Assembly: GCA_009774215.1 (NCBI GenBank)
Contig: VSNH01000011.1
Coordinates: 1 to 48,576 of the forward strand
Source of the DNA: Lachnospiraceae bacterium
GTDB lineage: Bacteria > Bacillota > Clostridia > Lachnospirales > Lachnospiraceae
Reading direction: 5' to 3'
Length of the DNA: 48,576 bases
This document shows positions 23,940 to 34,300 of the stretch, one piece after another. A program made the translations under genes and the position numbers. Under the pieces are notes generated by a model that saw only the letters and a list, made by a program, of their open reading frames with translations, had not been told where the DNA came from and ran no database searches. Each line of letters starts with the position of its first letter. Position 1 is the first letter of the stretch.

Positions 23940-26900
23940 TTACTTGTTGATCTTTACGTTCATAGTGATCGGCGTACCTGCCGTATTCGTTCCCTGTCCG
24001 GTGAACTGGATATACATTTTAATCTTATTCGTGGTGTTACATCCGTATGTCACACCTTTTTTCAGCTTCAAGTGAACTTCCAAAGAGCCGTCATCCAGTT
24101 TGACACCCCGAACCTCAAAGGAATCTTTCGCCTTCTCATCTTTCTCACCGAATGCGATGCTCTCGATCGCGCCGATGGCCTTCTCATCACTCTTCTCCAC
24201 AATGAAGGTCGATTCGTAGTCCTTGCTGGACATATACAGGTTCGTCGTCGTCTTGTTCGTCTTCACCTTCGGCAGTATCTCTGCTGTTTTCACTTTGATC
24301 GGCGTTTGCGTATAAATGCCGTCTCCCGTATTGGAACCAAATTTATAACCATCCATCAACAGCCATGCATACACCTTATATGTCTTACCTTTTTCCAGAG
24401 CAGCGCCTTCCTTCGGTGCGATATAGAAGGATTTTTTGTCCTCCGTGATGTGCGCCTCAAACAGCGTACTGATCTTCGTATCATCCGCGTAATCATCCAT
24501 TGCCGGATAATCGGCAAGCAGTCTGACCTCTTGCAGCGTATCCTTCAGATTGGCTACCGTAGGCGTATAGCGGATGCCGTTCTTCTCCGTATACTTAAAG
24601 GCTTCGGGGTTGTCGTTCCCTGCACCCCGCCGATCCAAAAGATTTATCTTCCCTTTCGCGCTCAGCCTGACGGATGAAATCGGGCTGCTGTAGACCTTGA
24701 TCTTAAAGCTGGCCGCCTTGGTCATCTGCATCTCATTTTTCTTGCCGTCCTTCTCGCCGTTCTGATAAACCGGATTCATTTTCAGGGTATAGGTCTTCGT
24801 CTCTATCGCTTTTCTCAGAGAAATTCTGATCTTACCGCCTGCGCCGTCCTTATCCTCCACCCACTCGAAATTAAAATAATCGCGCGGATTTTTCGACTCA
24901 TATCCTCTCGTTGCAAATACGATACTCGCGAATGTCTGATCCGCATCAAGGCTGTAAAACTCCGGATTCGTCGCCTTGTACGTCACCTTCGCAGTCTCCG
25001 TCGGCGCTGTCGCTGAAACCATGGCCTGCTGCTGTGCCGGGTCGGAATCTGTACTCTCGTTTCCTGTACCGCCCTCTGTGGCGCCGCCGTTCTCAGTTCC
25101 GCCTTCTCCGGTGCCTGTACCGCCCTGATTGCCGTTGCCCCCTTCTGTAGTGCCGACGTCTCCGCCGGCGCCTTCTCCTGCCGCGCCTCCGCCCCCGCCC
25201 GGGCGGCCGACGCCGCCCGGGTTTTCGCCGCCGCCCGGGTTTTCGCCGCCTGTATTATCACCGCCCTGGTTATCACCGCCTGTATTGCCCTCGTCAGGCT
25301 TGTCTGACGGCTCCGTCCCCGGCAGATACTTCTGTGCAGCCGGAAGATTTTTCACGGTCATGGTCATTTCCGAAACTTCCACATACCGCTCCCCGTCTTT
25401 TGCCTGCAGATTAAGGGAGTTTGTCCCTTTGAGCGAAACCGTCGGCATCCCTTTGCTGACCTTGACCGTCAACGCAACCTTATTTTCCTTGCCGGCTGTA
25501 TCCTGATAGGTATAGATATATTTATAATTACCCGCCGCAATGTCCTGTCCCCCGGATTGCAGGGAAACGCTTCCCTTTCCATCCTCACAGGTTACGGACA
25601 GTTTCCGGAAGCCGTCCGCATTCTTTTTCGTCGGCTGCGGTTCAAACGACTGTTGTCCCGTAATCACCTGATCACGATGATTGGATATCAGTTCAAAGGA
25701 TTCCGGCCTCTCAGGATAATTCGCGTTCAGTGTGATCGTCGATTTCTTCAGGCTCAGCTTGTGAGGCTTACTGTCAATCTTGATATTGTAAGTGTACTTA
25801 AACGCCTTGCCCTCAGCCCACTTGCTGTTGCGAACCAGCAGGACAAGCTTGCCCGTCTTGTTCGCGGAGTTGGCCGGTATCGTCACTTTAAGATTGACAT
25901 ACTTATTGGTCTCATCAGGAACCATTTCCGCCTGCGCGAACAAGAACGTGGTCGCATCCGTATCCACGGTCACACCACCGGCAAACCCTTCATCCCACTC
26001 AATCGGCTTCTTTGTCTTCTTATCAAGAAGCTGCAGACAAACGGTCTGTTCCTCACTGAATCCGACGCCGAAAGTATCCGTCGTCCTGTCCAGAACATAG
26101 GCCGGAGCCGTGGTCTTCGTCGGAATCGTAATCTTATACTTTTTCTTCAGATCCCCGTATCCCTCAAATTTGAGCGCCAGATAGCCTGTCAGCACCGGCT
26201 TGCCCGCCTTATTCTTGAGCAGGTTATCCGCCTTCTGAGTAATCGTTCCTGTCTTCGGGTCAATCTGGAAATTCTCCGTGAACTTCTTGTCATCCTCGTA
26301 ATTTTTGTGATCGCTCTCCGTCAACGGCTCCAGACTGAACTCAGAGACAACGTCGTCTCCCAGCTTCCCGATCACCGGCTTAATCTCCACCCCGTCCTTG
26401 GCAAGAAACAGGTTGATCTTCTCCGCCTTCTTGTCGAAGCTCACCGTCGGCGTCGGCTGGGATTCCTTGATTACGATCGTGAGCGGCGTCTCGTAGGGAG
26501 TTGATATCGTGCCGACTTTCACATAGACTTTCAGCTTTACACTGTAAGTGCCCTGCTCTCTGCCCTGTGCTTTTACTTTATAGGTAGAAACCACTCCCTC
26601 TTTTTTAACATATTCAAAAGTAAATCCGCTGACTTTAATTCCATTTGTCTTATTCTCATAGGCTTCGATTACCTTAGTCGTATCCACATCATGACTGTAT
26701 GCGTCGATGATGCCCAGCGTTGCCGTGCCGTCCGTCTGCTTCGGATTGACTACAATCTTCGACTCCGTCAGGCGCGGTGCATAATTCTGCACGCTGACAA
26801 CAAATTTCTTGGTCACTTTTCTGTTATCTTTCCCCTTCGCCGACACGGTGATCGTCGCCTCACCGTCCGCGCCCCGCGGAATGGTAATCTCGTTATCGGA

Positions 26901-29405
26901 AGACCCGGCGGCCGTAGAGGACTTCTTCAGCTTAGCCACCTTCGTGTCGCTGCTGACCCAGGTGAACGCCACCTTCATCTTGTCGTCGTCTTCCGCACTA
27001 AACGCGTCCGCCTCGATTTCAAACTTAAATTCCTTCGCGTTCACGCTCGTGGTCGCAAGGGAAACGCCGTCAATTAAGCCAGTTTCTTCATCTTTGTCTA
27101 TCACCAGTGTCGTCTTATATTTATTCTCGTCCAGCTGCACTCTGATGTGGTCAATCCCCGTCGATGCCTTTACCACAACGGTCACGTCCTTTATGACCTG
27201 ACCGCTGTTTGTCTTGACCACCGCCTCCACAATGGCTGTGCCTTCCTTTAACGCCTTTACCTCGCCCTTGGCATCGACCGACACAATCCCTTTTGTGGAA
27301 CCCTGCGCAATACGATAAGTAATCTTTGATGTAGGGATTCTTGTCACCTTCCCACCGTTAGTATTGATCAGATAGAATTTAGCAGACTTTCCCTCCTGCA
27401 TGTAAGCGATATTTCTCTCGAAATCATAGTCCACGTCAGCGGAAAGCCGCCCCTCAATGGTATCCTTATTACCGTCAACAATGTTTTCCTTATCAATAAA
27501 CTCAAACTCCGCCGTAATTGCCGCACCGCCATCAGGCATATCAAAATGGTATACACGGCGGTTCTTGTCGTACTCAATCTCCTCGCCGTTACATCTGAGG
27601 GTTCCCGGCACCAGACGCATTGTCTCCTTATACTGCCCCCAATTAATCATAACAAAGCACTCCGTGCCAGCTTTTACACCCATATTGTAGGGTGCCACGC
27701 CATCCGCGTTTTTAATCTCCTTAATGTCTTTTGCCGAAGCGCTGATTTCCTTCGTGACGGTAATTTTAATTTCTCCTGCCGGATATTTCAAATCGGCAGT
27801 ATAGGTATAATAATCTCCTCTCCCCGTTTCATCAATGGGAATAAACCGAATGTCCCCATTATCTTTCGCATAGACTGCAGCGGTCGAATCCTTGAACCCA
27901 ATAATGCACATACCCTTCTCTTTATTATTCGGGAATGCCCCATTCATCAAATCGGCATCATCATTTCTGATATAAATTCTTAAAAGGTTTGCACAACCCT
28001 TAAAAGCATCCGCCCTAATAGTGGACACCCTCTGCGGAAAGTCCACGCTCGCCAAGCTGCTGCAATTTTCAAATGCCAAACCCTCTATCGTCTTGGATAC
28101 GCCGCGCACCGACGTGTTAAATGTAAGCTCAATCAGATTCGAGCAATCCGCAAAGGCTTTTTCCGGCACCGTGACAAGATTCCCCGCTATCTCCACCTCC
28201 TGAAGCCCCGTACATCCCTGATACGCAGACGCTCCCAGCGAAGTGATGCCGTCCGCCATATCCACTTCCTTGATGCTGACACAGTTCTTGAACGCGCTTA
28301 CGCCGATGGTCTTAACGCTGTCCGGCAGATCATAGTCATCATCCGAACAGAAAAACTCCAGAACCGAGCAGCCCTCAAACGCGCTGTCACCGATGGTTTC
28401 CAGCCTGGAATAGTCCGCGCTCGGCATATTGACCATAAACAGTCTGTAGTCCCCTTTAAAAGCGTTCGCCCCGATGGACGTAACGCTGTTCGGTATCGCC
28501 AACTGTGTTAAATTCGTACAAGTCTCAAATGCGCCCTCCCCGATGGTAGAAAGCTTGGAGGGAATGGATATGCCTTTCAGACCCGCGCAGCCGGAAAATC
28601 CGTTTTTACCGATACTTGTAACGGTCTTAGGGAGCATAACATACGTTACTTTTATCCCTGCAAAGGCCCCTTCCCCGATCTCCGTAAACTCCACTTTGCG
28701 CAGATCAACAACACCCTCGACCGTGGCACCCTCTTTTATCCCCGTCAGTACCCCGTTCTCGTCAATGATTACATTATCCGCATTCTTTTCCGCCGCATTC
28801 GCGTCAAAAGTAATCTGCAGACCGGAAGCGTCCGTGAAGGACATCATCCGCACTTCGCCCGTCTTCTCCTCTAACTCTTCGGGCTCTTCTGTCTCAGCCA
28901 CATCATTTTCGGAGACAGAGGGCTCCTGCACATCCGCCGCAGGATCCTGCTCCTCTGTGCCGGGCTCTTCTTCCTGCCCGCCATCCTCGCCATCTTCTGT
29001 GGTGGGCTGGTCGCCGTTCTGTTCGCCATCCTCTGCAGGCGGCTGGTCGCCGCCCTGTTCGGTATCGTCTTCCTTCGGTGCGGAAGGATCGGTCTCCCCT
29101 GCATTATCGGGATTCTCCGGATTTTCCGTGGTATCTCCCTGCTCTGTCCCGTCTTCCCCGTCGGACGTATCCCCTTCTTCCGGCGTTTTCGTCTCCTCAG
29201 ATTTATCTTCCGTTCCCGACGTCTCTTCCGTGCTGTCGGAAGCTTCCTCCTTCTCCTCCGAATTATCTTCAATATCCTGTGTTTCTTCCTGAGACATTGA
29301 AACAGGCATGTCCGCTCCCTGCTCCGCCGCAAGAACCGTCATGCCGTTTCCGCTCACCACAAGACTAAGCGCCAACAATAATGCCAATACTCTTCTCTTT
29401 CTCAT
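23940..29405 (-). CDS. Large secreted leucine-rich-repeat / Ig-like surface protein
   Basis: 1821 aa. Order seen: signal peptide (1-27, ending VLAAEQG); acidic Glu/Asp/Gly/Pro/Thr-rich stretch (about 30-180) with one VSENDV motif; MMSFTDASGLQITFDAN lead-in; about ten BspA-type LRR_5 repeats (about 235-480; pattern ITSIGxxAFxGCxxL); a Big_2-like Ig domain near 660-770 (ITYRIAQGSTKGIVSVDAKGEVKALKEGTAIVEA); several beta-rich modules; a Gly/Asn/Glu-rich linker (about 1370-1465); and more beta modules ending MNVKINK. No LPXTG, S-layer or choline-binding anchor is visible. AAAGGTGG precedes ATG 29405, driven by a strong promoter at 29528-29556. A surface or secreted binding protein is likely; the ligand is unknown. 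Confidence 0.9.
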   Translation of the reverse strand: MRKRRVLALLLALSLVVSGNGMTVLAAEQGADMPVSMSQEETQDIEDNSEEKEEASDSTEETSGTEDKSEETKTPEEGDTSDGEDGTEQGDTTENPENPDNAGETDPSAPKEDDTEQGGDQPPAEDGEQNGDQPTTEDGEDGGQEEEPGTEEQDPAADVQEPSVSENDVAETEEPEELEEKTGEVRMMSFTDASGLQITFDANAAEKNADNVIIDENGVLTGIKEGATVEGVVDLRKVEFTEIGEGAFAGIKVTYVMLPKTVTSIGKNGFSGCAGLKGISIPSKLSTIGEGAFETCTNLTQLAIPNSVTSIGANAFKGDYRLFMVNMPSADYSRLETIGDSAFEGCSVLEFFCSDDDYDLPDSVKTIGVSAFKNCVSIKEVDMADGITSLGASAYQGCTGLQEVEIAGNLVTVPEKAFADCSNLIELTFNTSVRGVSKTIEGLAFENCSSLASVDFPQRVSTIRADAFKGCANLLRIYIRNDDADLMNGAFPNNKEKGMCIIGFKDSTAAVYAKDNGDIRFIPIDETGRGDYYTYTADLKYPAGEIKITVTKEISASAKDIKEIKNADGVAPYNMGVKAGTECFVMINWGQYKETMRLVPGTLRCNGEEIEYDKNRRVYHFDMPDGGAAITAEFEFIDKENIVDGNKDTIEGRLSADVDYDFERNIAYMQEGKSAKFYLINTNGGKVTRIPTSKITYRIAQGSTKGIVSVDAKGEVKALKEGTAIVEAVVKTNSGQVIKDVTVVVKASTGIDHIRVQLDENKYKTTLVIDKDEETGLIDGVSLATTSVNAKEFKFEIEADAFSAEDDDKMKVAFTWVSSDTKVAKLKKSSTAAGSSDNEITIPRGADGEATITVSAKGKDNRKVTKKFVVSVQNYAPRLTESKIVVNPKQTDGTATLGIIDAYSHDVDTTKVIEAYENKTNGIKVSGFTFEYVKKEGVVSTYKVKAQGREQGTYSVKLKVYVKVGTISTPYETPLTIVIKESQPTPTVSFDKKAEKINLFLAKDGVEIKPVIGKLGDDVVSEFSLEPLTESDHKNYEDDKKFTENFQIDPKTGTITQKADNLLKNKAGKPVLTGYLALKFEGYGDLKKKYKITIPTKTTAPAYVLDRTTDTFGVGFSEEQTVCLQLLDKKTKKPIEWDEGFAGGVTVDTDATTFLFAQAEMVPDETNKYVNLKVTIPANSANKTGKLVLLVRNSKWAEGKAFKYTYNIKIDSKPHKLSLKKSTITLNANYPERPESFELISNHRDQVITGQQSFEPQPTKKNADGFRKLSVTCEDGKGSVSLQSGGQDIAAGNYKYIYTYQDTAGKENKVALTVKVSKGMPTVSLKGTNSLNLQAKDGERYVEVSEMTMTVKNLPAAQKYLPGTEPSDKPDEGNTGGDNQGGDNTGGENPGGGENPGGVGRPGGGGGAAGEGAGGDVGTTEGGNGNQGGTGTGEGGTENGGATEGGTGNESTDSDPAQQQAMVSATAPTETAKVTYKATNPEFYSLDADQTFASIVFATRGYESKNPRDYFNFEWVEDKDGAGGKIRISLRKAIETKTYTLKMNPVYQNGEKDGKKNEMQMTKAASFKIKVYSSPISSVRLSAKGKINLLDRRGAGNDNPEAFKYTEKNGIRYTPTVANLKDTLQEVRLLADYPAMDDYADDTKISTLFEAHITEDKKSFYIAPKEGAALEKGKTYKVYAWLLMDGYKFGSNTGDGIYTQTPIKVKTAEILPKVKTNKTTTNLYMSSKDYESTFIVEKSDEKAIGAIESIAFGEKDEKAKDSFEVRGVKLDDGSLEVHLKLKKGVTYGCNTTNKIKMYIQFTGQGTNTAGTPITMNVKINK
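24998..25300 (-). repeat. Gly-rich low-complexity coding repeat
   Basis: Codes for a flexible run such as GGDNQGGDNTGG, NPGGGENPGG and GGTGTGEGG within the 1821-aa protein. At DNA level short near-identical units (for example gccgcccgggttttc twice near 25215-25245, and tattatcaccgcc variants) repeat in tandem and are GC-richer than their surroundings. It is likely prone to slippage and length change. Confidence 0.75.
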
Positions 29406-29527
29406 TACTTACCACCTTTTCCCCATGCGTACATCAGTTGTTTCTGCCGTGTTTTCCCACGATTCCATGTTGTCATCTGCACAGTGAGTTGCATAACATT
29501 TTATTATGTCACCCTATGATGGTTTTG

Positions 29528-29556
29528 ATTATAACATCTGTAATTGTATTATGCAA
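29528..29556 (-). promoter_or_regulatory. Strong promoter of the 1821-aa surface protein
   Basis: Minus strand: TTGCAT (29551-29556), 17 bases, TATAAT (29528-29533) preceded by TGT as extended -10. It leaves a leader of about 115 bases before ATG 29405. The rest of the 268-base gap up to 29673 shows no other clear element. Confidence 0.7.
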
Positions 29557-29673
29557 GAGAAAAATACACTACATGTTGTGTTTTTAAGAAATTCTTAAGT
29601 TTCCGCCCACCTTACTTTTTCCATAGCCAAACTAATGTTATCTAATTTACTTCATAAGCCAGTCTAATACGTT

Positions 29674-31119
29674 TTAACTATAATACTTCTGCTTCGCGCT
29701 TCTCGGCTTCTCCGGCATCGTCATATGAATCGCCCCCGCATCGATCAAAGGCTGCACATGTTTTTTCATGGCATATGCTGAAGAAGAAAGTCCCAGATAA
29801 TCGCATATCTCTTTTCTGCTTCTGGGCGTGCGGCAAAATGCAATCAAATCCTCCTCAGCTCTCTGCATTTCTTTCGCCTCCCGTTCCGCATCACCGCTGC
29901 CCGCATTATAAAAGCACACACAAAATTCATTTCTGTTATCCGTAAACTCCGGCTCCCGCAATCCGTACTCCCGCAGCTCTCTCCGCATTGTCGGTATGCC
30001 GGAATAACGGTTTTCCGTTACCCCAAGCGTCTCCAAAGCCGCCGCCAATACCGGATTCCGCGTATCAGGCTGCACCTTCCCCAGTTGATTTACCCGGAGT
30101 CTTCCGTAAATGCCGCCAGGGCTGCGGATTTCCAGACGGTCTTCAAACATCCTGATCTGTATTGGCATTCCTTCTGTATGGATACTGTAATCCCGATGCA
30201 CCAGCGCGTTGAGGACAGCCTCCCTGACCGCTGTAATCGGATATTCTGTGCGGTCTTCCCGCAGGCCGGTTCGTGCATTGATAATAGTCATCTTTTTCAT
30301 ATTTCTTTTTAAAAATGTCAATGCTCCATCAAGCATCTGCGGTATACTTCCCTCTATTCTCCGATTATCAATAAATCTCGCCCCCTGGTCGTTCACCTCT
30401 CCCAATTCTTTGCCCGGAATTACCACTGCCGTAATACAAAGCTGTGGAAAAAAGGCCTGCGGATACGGGCAGAACAAAATACAGGCATTCAGCGTAACCG
30501 TCTCCATCCTCGTAATGCTCATCAGCTCCCGAATTTCCGGATCGCCTAAATTGGCAAGATTGGGCTTGCCCTCTTTCAATAATGCAATATATTCTTTCAC
30601 TTTTTCAGAATCCAGCATGGCGGGCGTAGCACGCGGCACTTCGCGGACGTCGTCCTGATATTTCCTGCGGAACGCCTCATAGCTGTACACCTCGTACTCT
30701 GTCATCGGCTCATCGCTGTCGCCCACGCGGACATAGGAGCCTCTCACACGTCCCTGTCCCTTGTAGTAGCAGGGCCTCTCCGCAATATCCATGCCTGGAA
30801 TTTCCGCCGCCACAAAATTTTTTCCGTCCTTTTCCACCACCGTAAGCAGCGGTCTGACAATCGGCTCCATCTGCAGACACTGTTCATTAATTCTTTTCTG
30901 CAGGTCCTGCGCATCATACACGCCCTGCTCCAGATATCCTGCATCCTCGTCAACGCCAAATACGATCACGCCGCCGTCATCTTGATTGGAGAAAGCTGAT
31001 AATGTATCATACAACCGCTTGGGGCATCCCTTCGCCGCCGTTTTAATTTCCAGCGTTGCGGATTCGCATTTCTTTTTATGAATTTCATTTAATTTTTCAC
31101 TAAATTCTTCAGGGGTCAT
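29674..31119 (-). CDS. AlbA/Schlafen-type ATP-binding regulator
   Basis: 481 aa. Domains: AlbA_2/Schlafen DNA-binding domain (about residues 10-140: ATLEIKTAAKG, LSAFSNQDDGGVIVFGVDE, GSYVRVGDSDEPM); HATPase_c_4-like domain (about 265-400: YPITAVREAVLNALVHRDYS with the Glu/Asn/His set, and MFEDRLEIRSPGGIYG); C-terminal winged helix (EDLIAFCRTPRSRKEICDYLGL, then a VQPLIDAGAI end). Such proteins are putative transcription regulators. GGAGGTG lies 11 bases before ATG 31119. Its promoter (31146-31174) is overlapped by a perfect 12-bp inverted repeat, suggesting autoregulation. It stands between two giant surface-protein genes; whether it controls them is unknown. Confidence 0.9.
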   Translation of the reverse strand: MTPEEFSEKLNEIHKKKCESATLEIKTAAKGCPKRLYDTLSAFSNQDDGGVIVFGVDEDAGYLEQGVYDAQDLQKRINEQCLQMEPIVRPLLTVVEKDGKNFVAAEIPGMDIAERPCYYKGQGRVRGSYVRVGDSDEPMTEYEVYSYEAFRRKYQDDVREVPRATPAMLDSEKVKEYIALLKEGKPNLANLGDPEIRELMSITRMETVTLNACILFCPYPQAFFPQLCITAVVIPGKELGEVNDQGARFIDNRRIEGSIPQMLDGALTFLKRNMKKMTIINARTGLREDRTEYPITAVREAVLNALVHRDYSIHTEGMPIQIRMFEDRLEIRSPGGIYGRLRVNQLGKVQPDTRNPVLAAALETLGVTENRYSGIPTMRRELREYGLREPEFTDNRNEFCVCFYNAGSGDAEREAKEMQRAEEDLIAFCRTPRSRKEICDYLGLSSSAYAMKKHVQPLIDAGAIHMTMPEKPRSAKQKYYS

Positions 31120-31145
31120 TTGACTTTTTCACCTCCATATTTTAG

Positions 31146-31189
31146 ATATTAGCATTTTAGTGAAATCTATTCAATAAATTTCACTAAAA
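31146..31189 (-). promoter_or_regulatory. Promoter with overlapping 12-bp inverted-repeat operator
   Basis: Promoter on the minus strand: TTGAAT (31169-31174), 17 bases, TAATAT (31146-31151) with TGC extended -10. A perfect inverted repeat, TTTTAGTGAAAT (31155-31166) and ATTTCACTAAAA (31178-31189), 11 bases apart, has one arm inside the -10/-35 spacer and the other just upstream of the -35. A weaker related dyad, GTGAA-aacc-TTCAC, lies near 31244-31257. Confidence 0.65.
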
Positions 31190-31302
31190 TTTTTACTTTA
31201 TCACTCCCTTTTTTGATTTTTTTCATCCGATTTAAGTTATTTTGTGAAAACCTTCACTTATTTTGTTAACTATTTGAGTTTCTCAAATTCATTTACAATT
31301 AT

Positions 31303-31339
31303 GAAAAACTGAGCCACAGATTTTACCCCGTGGCCCAGT
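31303..31339 (-). terminator. Intrinsic terminator of the 1720-aa gene
   Basis: On the minus strand ACTGGGCCAC (31330-31339) pairs with GTGGCTCAGT (31308-31317) with one mismatch, followed by TTTTTC. It lies just after the stop at 31347. Confidence 0.75.
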
Positions 31340-31346
31340 CTGCCTT

Positions 31347-34300
31347 TTACTGCCCGATCCACCACAGCAGCTTCTTCGCTCCTACGGTGTAAGTGATGGT
31401 CTTTTCCCCGCCATAGTTTCCGATTCCGCGCAGGGTTACTTTCGCTTTGCCTTTCTTTGTATGATTTACATAACTTTCTTCTTTGATGATATAATCACGT
31501 CCGAGTACGAGCGGTTCCGCCGCGCCGTTTACCGTCACGGTCAGATCATCCGCAGTTAAGGTTACGGGCCTGCCGTCCTGATAGTCCTTCGCCGCCACCT
31601 TCACCTTTGCCTTGGTAAAATCCGCCGAAACGATACGGTAAACCCCGAAAATTTCAGGCGCCGCCGCCCCTGTCCCCGCATAGGCGCCGATTCCCTGTGC
31701 CGTCACGCGGATCGACGTACCGGCCTGGGGAATGTCCTCCTCGCCCACAGGATCTCCCTTCTTCCGCTCGGCCTCAACCAGCGCTTTGTCTTCCGTCACA
31801 AGTATTTTCGCATCATTCTCGTAGTTATACCGCAGATTCTTGTCATAATCCTTACCCGCCGCCAGCGCAGAGCCGCTCACATCCCTGAGCGTCGCCTTTG
31901 TCTTGTAAGCGCCCTTCTTCTCGCGATAGACCACGTCTTTCAGAGTCATGGTGATCTTCGATTTCTCATTCTCTTTCTCTCCGATCCGGCCGTCAAACCG
32001 TCCGTCTGTAATAGTAAAGGTTCCTGTCAGTTTCCCTTTAAAGCTCCCCTTTCCGGTAATAGTCCATACAGGCAGCCTGTTCTCCTCCATGTCCGCCGCG
32101 GTTAGCGCATTGTTGTTCTTGTAGCTCATCCGATAATCTTTATTCAATTCCAGCGGCGTTCCCCGGAACGACAGCAGAATCACCGGCTTGCTCCCGCCCT
32201 TCACATATGGCGTTGTGACGCCGTTTACGTCTGTCAGCGTTTTCACGTTTTCCGGGTCGTCCTGCGTGTAATAGGAAAGAGTGAAATCACTTCCCGCCCT
32301 GTCTATGCTCAATTCGCCGGGCAGAATTTTGTAAGTTTTCTTGAGCTGGCCGCTGTATTCGTTGATGCCCTTAAATACCATGCTCGCCGTCCCGGCCTTG
32401 ACCGCGCCCCTTTTCGCCGCGCCCGCATAGGACACCACATAGTCGCCGCTCACGCCGTCTTTGCTCTCTGTGAGGACACGATCACCCAGCGTCAGTGTGT
32501 ACGCACCGGGCGTCTGCAGCATTTTCTGATATGCCGCCTCATATGCCGCTTCGTCTGCGTTCCACTCCTTATCAATCGCCACATACTCTTTGTTTTCAAG
32601 CCCCTCCACCTTCGCTCTCGCAAGGGAAGTCCCGACAATCTGATAAGTCACGCTCCTGCTTCCCGCGTACCCGCTGCCCTCCACTGCCGTCAGCGTAACC
32701 GTCGCCTTGCCGATGCTCTGATCACCGCTGTAAGAAAGTGTATAATGCTCGCCCTCCACAAGCGGCTGCTTTTTATAAGTCACCGTCAGAGACGCCGGTC
32801 TGATGCCACCCTCCTTTGTCATCTGTTCGTTGGTATAAGTCTGTTTCGGTATTTTCGCCACGCTGACCTTGCTCAGAAGCACGTCCGCCGTGATCGTCTC
32901 ATAGACCGTAATGGTACCCGTGTAGCCGCCTTTGCCTGTGATCACGATGGGATAAACGCCCGTCTTGCAGTAGGCCCCCGTCCCTGTCTGGGGGTAGCTT
33001 CTCGTATAATCCCTGTTCACCGCAAGTTTCTTCCCGCCGCGGTACACGACAGGCGCGCTCTTGATGGTCTTGCCGGTGTAAGCCGCCGTGATGTCCGCCG
33101 CCGTAATATCGTGATCGGTCAGAGCCTTTGGCACAATGTCAAAATAGACATACTCGGTTCCCGCGTAATTTCCCTTGCCCTTCACGGTAATCGTCGGGCG
33201 TGCCTTGCCTTCGGTGTTTACGTTCTTATTGTTCTTGTACGACAGCGTATAATCCCTGCCCTCCACAAGCTCAAGAACCTCCTGCCCCCCGGTCAGACTG
33301 CCGTCCGTACCGATCAGGCTGCCGTCGGGCGCAGCCGTACCGTCAAACACCCGCACCTTCGGCTTGATCGCGCTGCCCGTGTAGGTCTGGTCACCCACCG
33401 GGACGACATAAAAGCCCTTTTCCGCCCCGATCTCCTGATAATGGGGATAAACGTGCGTCTCCTCCGCATAGACAGGCCGGCTCTCCGTGAAGACGCTTCC
33501 CTGTCCGTCAGGCTTTGTGTACCAGCCGCGGAAAATCTTCCCCGCCAACTGCTGTTCTTCCGGCATCGCTCCGTTTTCCGCATCCGCCACACACTCCCCG
33601 TATCCCAGGGACAACTCTTTTCCTTTCCAGACAGTGCCGTTTTCCATGTGGAAGATCACCTTACAAACGCTCACCGACACCTCTACGGCGTCCGTATATC
33701 CGGCGACTGACGCCGTGATCCTGGCTGTACCTTCACCCACGGCCGTCACTCTGCCCTTATACACCGTCGCCGCCTTCGGATCGGATGTATGCCAGAGAAT
33801 TGTCTTGTCCGACGTGGTGTCCTTCGGCCAGTACTCCGCGTTCAGGCTGATGCTCTGCCCTTTATACAGATTCGTCTTTCCGGCTCCTTCCTCCGCGCCG
33901 GGATCCGATAATTCCAGCTTATAAATGGGCGCAATTACCTTGACGGTGCAGATCGCAGTCTTGTTTCCCGCCTTCGATGCCTTCGCCGTAATCTTCACTT
34001 CGCCCGTGCCGACAGCGGTGACCACCGCTCTGGAAGAATCGGCGGGGTCGGCCTTGACTGTGGCGATCTTCTTATTCGCGGATGTCCACACAATCGTTTT
34101 GTCCGCCGTCGTGTCCTCAGGATCAAATCGCACCTGCAGGGTCGTCTCGGCAATATTCTCCGCCTTTTCCTGCGCGCTTAAGTTTGTCGCATCCTCCACG
34201 ACCGTGTCGGGCCTGCGCAGGGTGACTGTCTCCTTATCCAGCGTAATGCGCTGCAGCGGCGCTTTCACAGTGACTTTACAGGATACCTCCACCTCCTTAT

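Noticed and set aside
24998..25300. CRISPR-like or minisatellite array
   Set aside because: The repeats are imperfect, in frame and code for a Gly-rich linker; there are no regular spacers.
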